A DNA stretch of 8,361 bases from DATBLE01 sp038248655 (lineage in GTDB: Bacteria > Actinomycetota > Thermoleophilia > Gaiellales > Gaiellaceae), in assembly GCA_038248655.1 (NCBI GenBank), contig JBBRXG010000123.1, forward strand, positions 1 to 8,361. The letters are read 5' to 3'. The translations under genes were made by a program, and so were the position numbers. Positions 5,732 to 8,361 of the stretch are shown in pieces (position 1 is the stretch's first letter; every line of letters begins with the position of its first letter). The notes under the pieces are model-generated. The model saw only the letters and a program-made list of their open reading frames with translations. It searched no databases and was not told the origin of the DNA.

Positions 5732-5805
5732 CGCGGGGTGGAGCAGTCAGGTAGCTCGCCGGGCTCATAACCCGGAGGTCGCAGGTTCAAATCCTGCCCC
5801 CGCTA
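5732..5805 (+). tRNA. Initiator tRNA-fMet (anticodon CAU)
   Basis: Full cloverleaf, 74 bases. The acceptor stem is CGCGGGG (5732-5738) with CCCCGCT (5798-5804), so C1 faces U72 and is unpaired, the mark recognised by the formyltransferase. The discriminator is A5805. The anticodon stem has three G-C pairs next to the loop (GGG with CCC), typical of initiators. The anticodon CAT is at 5766-5768 and the T arm is GCAGG, TTCAAAT, CCTGC (5781-5797). CCA is not encoded. ORFs read through this gene (containing HNPEVAGSNPAP) are artefacts. Confidence 0.98.
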
Positions 5806-5810
5806 CTCAC

Positions 5811-5839
5811 CGTGGGGGGAACCGGCGGTTCCCCCCACG
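5811..5839. terminator. 13-bp perfect hairpin between tRNA-fMet and vapC
   Basis: CGTGGGGGGAACC (5811-5823), loop GGC, and its exact complement (5827-5839). It starts five bases after the tRNA and faces the 3' end of the minus-strand toxin gene, so it could end both transcripts. Its core, GGGAACC with GGTTCCC, resembles the hairpins at 1-23 and 236-264 near tRNA-Leu. There is no T tract. Confidence 0.65.
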
Positions 5840-5888
5840 AAGTCCCCGCGCGGACCCTTGTGGCGGCTGTGAGCCTCCTGTCGCTACC

Positions 5889-6284
5889 TCACGGGCGGAA
5901 TAGCTCGACGTGCGCTCGGTGCCCGGGCGCGGATGCCAGGCGGGCGTCGCATGTTACGAGGGGAACCCCGAGTGCCTCGGCGAGCGCTACGAACGTGGCA
6001 TCGTAGGCGGTGAGATTGTGGCGCAACGCCCAGACGCGGTCGTTGAGCGGTTGATGGGGATAGCGCACGAGCGCCAGCTCGGCGAAGTCACCTCGCGCAT
6101 CTGCGGCGCGATCCTCGCTGATCTCTCCCGCAGCTGTCATCCGGCGGAGCGCGTGCAGCACCTCGGTGTCGATCAGGTGCGGTCCGTGCAGGTCGCCGTC
6201 CCGTGCCAGGCGCTCGACGAGTCCCGCGGCCAGGTCGCGGGCGATCAGCGCCGCGAGGACGGCCGACGTGTCGACCACCAGCAC
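5889..6284 (-). CDS. vapC: VapC-like PIN-domain toxin ribonuclease
   Basis: 131 residues spanning one PIN domain. VapC toxins are magnesium-dependent endoribonucleases that cut tRNA or rRNA and are held inactive by the antitoxin. The four acidic residues are present: D5 (MLVVDTSAVLAAL), E41 (IDTEVLHAL), D95 (TAYDATFVALAEALG) and D113 (LVTCDARLA). The GTG start at 6284 lies five bases after the antitoxin stop, the usual antitoxin-first operon order. A second GTG two codons in is possible. There is no clear Shine-Dalgarno site, so expression probably depends on coupling to the antitoxin. It looks intact. The RNA target cannot be read from sequence. Confidence 0.88.
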   Translation of the reverse strand: MLVVDTSAVLAALIARDLAAGLVERLARDGDLHGPHLIDTEVLHALRRMTAAGEISEDRAADARGDFAELALVRYPHQPLNDRVWALRHNLTAYDATFVALAEALGVPLVTCDARLASAPGHRAHVELFRP

Positions 6285-6289
6285 GGCGG

Positions 6290-6517
6290 TTAGCCGCGGT
6301 CGCGACCAGCGCGGACGGCGGCGACGATCGAGTCGCTGCGGGCGCCGCCGGAGCGTGAGCGCGCGCGGGCCAGCAGCTCCGCGACGGGGGGATGCCGGGC
6401 CACGCGCTCGAGCTCGGTCAACGCGAAGTCCGAGAGCGACACGCCGGCGGCCGCGGCGCGCGTACGGAGCGCACGGTGGACGTCGTCGGGAACGTTGCGG
6501 ACCTGGATCGTCTTCAC
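6290..6517 (-). CDS. vapB: Ribbon-helix-helix antitoxin (FitA/VapB type)
   Basis: 75 residues. The start MKTIQVRNVPDDVHRALRTR is the FitA-like ribbon-helix-helix pattern: a beta strand (about 2-9) that enters the major groove as a dimer, then helix 1 (10-22), a turn AAGVS, and helix 2 (SLSDFALTELERVA). The C-terminal half (about 44-75, rich in R, S and A) would wrap the toxin's active site. The GTG start at 6517 lies nine bases after a TACCGT -10 box. It precedes vapC by five bases and should repress its own operon through the inverted repeat at 6539-6555. Confidence 0.85.
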   Translation of the reverse strand: MKTIQVRNVPDDVHRALRTRAAAAGVSLSDFALTELERVARHPPVAELLARARSRSGGARSDSIVAAVRAGRDRG

Positions 6518-6526
6518 GCCTCGGAC

Positions 6527-6532
6527 ACGGTA
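6527..6532 (-). promoter_or_regulatory. Candidate -10 box of the vapBC operon
   Basis: TACCGT (TANNNT) on the minus strand with nine bases to the GTG at 6517. At 17 bases upstream the hexamer is TGGGTG (6550-6555), which coincides with one arm of the inverted repeat. The leader would be zero to three bases long. Confidence 0.4.
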
Positions 6533-6538
6533 GCAGAT

Positions 6539-6555
6539 TGGGTGTGTATCACCCA
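6539..6555. promoter_or_regulatory. Inverted repeat, likely antitoxin operator
   Basis: TGGGTG (6539-6544), five bases (TGTAT), CACCCA (6550-6555): a perfect 6-bp dyad. It lies seven bases upstream of the -10 box of vapBC and covers its -35 position, the usual place for ribbon-helix-helix antitoxin binding. A weaker dyad of the same spacing, CCACC-N5-GGTGG, is at 6606-6620 on the way to hsdM. Confidence 0.5.
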
Positions 6556-6682
6556 GCTAACATGTAGGCGACGAGGACTGGTCGCTCGGACCTATCTGCC
6601 GCGGCCCACCAGGTCGGTGGCGGCGGCGCTTGCGAACCTCGCCACCCGTCTGGGCGACCAGGTCATGTCCGCGGAGCCTGAG

Positions 6683-6688
6683 TACGCT
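6683..6688 (+). promoter_or_regulatory. Candidate -10 box for a leaderless hsdM mRNA
   Basis: TACGCT (TANNNT) ends eight bases before GTG 6697. An in-frame TGA at 6679-6681 rules out any earlier start, and no Shine-Dalgarno sequence lies between. These together favour transcription starting at the GTG itself. No -35 box is evident. Confidence 0.45.
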
Positions 6689-6696
6689 TTGTCTAC

Positions 6697-8361
6697 GTGA
6701 CCTCCGATCCTCAGCTCCGGAATCACGCGTCGTTCATCTGGTCAGTTGCCGACAAGCTGCGCGGCGTCTACAAGCAGTCGGAGTACGGGCGGGTGATCCT
6801 GCCGCTCGTTGTCCTGCGACGACTCGACTGCGTGCTCGAGCCGACCAAGGCGGACGTGCTCGCACGGGCGGCGAAGCTGAAAGGCAGGGTCGAGAACGTC
6901 GCGCCGGTGCTCGAGTCGGTCGCGGGCGAGCAGTTCTACAACACGAGCCCGCTCGACTTGCGCCGCCTCCTCGACGACCCGGCGAACGTCGCCGGCAACC
7001 TGCGCTCCTACATCGCCGGCTTCTCGCCTGCTGCCCGCGACGTGATCGAGAAGTTCGGCTTCGACGCGCAGATCACGCGGCTCGAGCGCGCGAACCTCCT
7101 CTACCTCGTCGTCTCGCAGTTCGCCGAGATCGACCTGCACCCGGACGCGGTCTCGAACCTGGAGATGGGCTACCTGTACGAGGAGCTCGTCCGCAAGTTC
7201 TCCGAGCTCTCGAACGAGACGGCCGGCGAGCACTTCACGCCGCGCGAGGTGATCCGGCTGATGGTGAACATCCTCTTCGTCGAGGACGACGACTTTCTGC
7301 GCAAGCCGGGGGTCGTGAAGACGCTCTACGACCCGGCCTGTGGCACCGGGGGGATGCTCTCGGTCGCCGAGGACCACCTCCGCGAGCTCAACCCGGAGGC
7401 GCGGCTCGAGGTCTTCGGACAGGAGCTGAACGAGGAGACGTACGCCGTCTGCCGCTCGGACATGATGCTCAAGGGCCAGGACGCGTCGCACATCGTCCAG
7501 GGCAACTCGTTCGACGCGGACGGGCACGCCGGTCGCACGTTCGACTACATGCTCGCGAATCCGCCGTTCGGGGTGGAGTGGAAGTCGGTCGAGCGGATCG
7601 TGAAGGACGAGCGCGAGCGGCTCGGCTTCCGCGGCCGCTTCGGCGCCGGTCTGCCGGCGATCAACGACGGCAGCTTCCTCTTCCTCCAGCACATGATCTC
7701 GAAGATGAAGCCGGCCGAGCGGGGCGGCTCGCGGCTCGCGATCGTCTTCAACGGCTCGCCGCTCTTCACCGGCGCCGCCGGCTCCGGGCCGTCGGAGATC
7801 CGCCGCTGGATCATCGAGAACGACTGGCTCGAGGCGGTCGTCGCGCTCCCCGACCAGCTCTTCTACAACACCGGTATCTCGACCTACTTCTGGGTCGTGA
7901 CCAACAGGAAGAGCGCAGCGCGGAGGGGCAAGGTGCAGCTCGTCGACGCCCGCGAGCTGTGGGTGAAGATGCGCAAGAGCCTGGGCGAGAAGCGCAAGCA
8001 GATCTCACCGGAGCAGATCGAGGAGATCACCCGCCTCTACGGCGACTTCGAGGAGAACGAGCGGGTGAAGATCTTCCCGAACGAGCAGTTCGGCTACCAG
8101 CGGATCACGGTCGAGCGGCCGCTGCGGTTGCGCTACACCGGCGAGGGCGCGAGGTGCTCGCGTTCGTCCAGGCGACGCAGCCGGACGAGTGGCGCGAGCT
8201 CACCGCCCGGCAGGGCGGCGACGAGCCGGCTCGGACGAACTTCCTCAGGCGGCTCTCCGTCGAGCTCGACGAGCGAGGCACGGTCGACGTGCTGCGCCAC
8301 GGCGCCAAGGACCTCGGCGTCGAGATCCGGCTCGCGTACTTCAATCCGGCGCACGGGCTGA
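6697..8361 (+). CDS. hsdM: Type I restriction-modification methyltransferase subunit HsdM, 3' end replaced
   Basis: HsdM makes N6-methyladenine using S-adenosylmethionine, in a complex with HsdS (specificity) and, for cleavage, HsdR. The N-terminal helical domain (LRNHASFIWSVADKLRGVYK) is followed by the methylase core: ETAGEHFTPREVIRLMV, motif I DPACGTGGM (D212) and motif IV NPPF (288-291). FGYQRITVERPLRLRY (to about residue 480) matches the usual point where the long C-terminal tail begins. From about residue 485 the sequence turns into R/S-rich text, which is out-of-frame hsdR (see 8148). The 554-residue ORF that ends at TGA 8359-8361 is therefore chimeric; the authentic part is about 480 residues, against roughly 650 or more for this subfamily. 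Start is GTG 6697 because an in-frame stop lies 18 bases upstream. Its methylation ability without the tail and HsdS is doubtful. Confidence 0.92.
   Translation: MTSDPQLRNHASFIWSVADKLRGVYKQSEYGRVILPLVVLRRLDCVLEPTKADVLARAAKLKGRVENVAPVLESVAGEQFYNTSPLDLRRLLDDPANVAGNLRSYIAGFSPAARDVIEKFGFDAQITRLERANLLYLVVSQFAEIDLHPDAVSNLEMGYLYEELVRKFSELSNETAGEHFTPREVIRLMVNILFVEDDDFLRKPGVVKTLYDPACGTGGMLSVAEDHLRELNPEARLEVFGQELNEETYAVCRSDMMLKGQDASHIVQGNSFDADGHAGRTFDYMLANPPFGVEWKSVERIVKDERERLGFRGRFGAGLPAINDGSFLFLQHMISKMKPAERGGSRLAIVFNGSPLFTGAAGSGPSEIRRWIIENDWLEAVVALPDQLFYNTGISTYFWVVTNRKSAARRGKVQLVDARELWVKMRKSLGEKRKQISPEQIEEITRLYGDFEENERVKIFPNEQFGYQRITVERPLRLRYTGEGARCSRSSRRRSRTSGASSPPGRAATSRLGRTSSGGSPSSSTSEARSTCCATAPRTSASRSGSRTSIRRTG
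8148..8361 (+). pseudogene. hsdR: Fragment of HsdR, N-terminal region lacking its start
   Basis: In the frame of 8151 the sequence reads EVLAFVQATQPDEWREL, then FLRRLSVELDERGTVDVLR, HGAKDLGVEIR and LAYFNPAHGL to the window end. These are recognisable landmarks of the HsdR N-terminal region (ATQPxEW, FLxRLxxELDxRG, DVLRHGxKD, RLAYFxPAxGL). In intact HsdR they begin some tens of residues after the start. Here they join hsdM directly, in a different frame, at about 8135-8150. GTG 8154 could act as a new start for a shortened protein, but that is speculative. The frame is still open at the window end, so the rest of hsdR may continue beyond it. HsdR is the DNA translocase/endonuclease subunit. 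Confidence 0.82.

Noticed and set aside
5421..5903. ORFs running through tRNA-fMet on both strands
   Set aside because: The translated tRNA (HNPEVAGSNPAP on the plus strand, NLRPPGYEPGELPDCS on the minus strand) is a familiar annotation artefact.
6518..6696. Possible small gene between vapB and hsdM, including the ORF 6392-6700
   Set aside because: That ORF is mostly antisense to vapB and has no ribosome site or domain; the region is better explained by divergent promoters and dyads.
6742..7692. 316-residue minus-strand ORF
   Set aside because: Antisense shadow of hsdM; no coherent motifs, while the plus strand has all methylase motifs.
1..8361. CRISPR array, insertion sequence, rRNA, riboswitch or integrase
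   Set aside because: No regularly spaced repeats, transposase or integrase motifs, rRNA signatures or known riboswitch cores were recognised on either strand.

Overview
The window is very GC-rich, with G or C at most third codon positions. The protein families, the initiator tRNA ending in CCCCGCTA (a C1:U72 pair, as I recall from actinobacteria), tRNAs without an encoded CCA, GTG starts and probable leaderless genes all suggest an actinobacterium. Thermoleophilia (Gaiella or Solirubrobacter-like) is my best guess, but no taxonomic marker here proves it.

Layout. (a) 1-446: a class II tRNA-Leu(UAA) lies between two copies of an intergenic repeat built on a GGGAAAC/GTTTCCC hairpin. (b) 447-1290: a secreted peptidoglycan-binding and M23 peptidase gene is broken near 1167 by a frameshift plus an apparent small deletion. 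(c) 1287-1376, minus strand: a 29-codon membrane-peptide gene not previously listed, with a Shine-Dalgarno site, whose stop codon overlaps the M23 stop. (d) 1467-3187: a glutamate dehydrogenase gene is followed five bases later by a small two-CBS-domain protein gene. (e) 3238-4368, minus strand: a secreted beta-propeller of the lactonase family. (f) 4468-5707, minus strand: an operon of a small membrane-anchored coiled-coil protein and a Ppx/GppA-type phosphatase. (g) 5732-5805: initiator tRNA-fMet, then a 13-bp perfect hairpin. (h) 5889-8361: an accessory, defence-type block with a vapBC-like toxin-antitoxin pair on the minus strand and, divergently, a type I restriction-modification gene, hsdM.

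Two genes are damaged in a way that naive ORF calling hides. In the M23 gene the catalytic half carrying HLHFEVR sits in another frame, and the wrong frame stays open straight into glutamate dehydrogenase, giving a spurious 881-residue ORF. In hsdM, homology ends near 8145, and the remaining bases encode, in another reading frame, an internal N-terminal piece of HsdR (ATQPDEW ... DVLRHGAKD ... RLAYFNPAHGL). So the hsdM tail, any hsdS and the hsdR start are missing at that junction. Either the genome carries real deletions or the assembly collapsed twice.

Working together: glutamate dehydrogenase plus the CBS protein look like a nitrogen/carbon metabolic unit with a possible nucleotide-sensing partner. 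The Ppx operon points to polyphosphate or (p)ppGpp turnover. The M23 protein and the propeller are exported. I see no complete new system. The most unusual signals are the hsdM/hsdR junction, the tRNA-linked hairpin family, the tiny membrane peptide and the GDH-CBS pairing.
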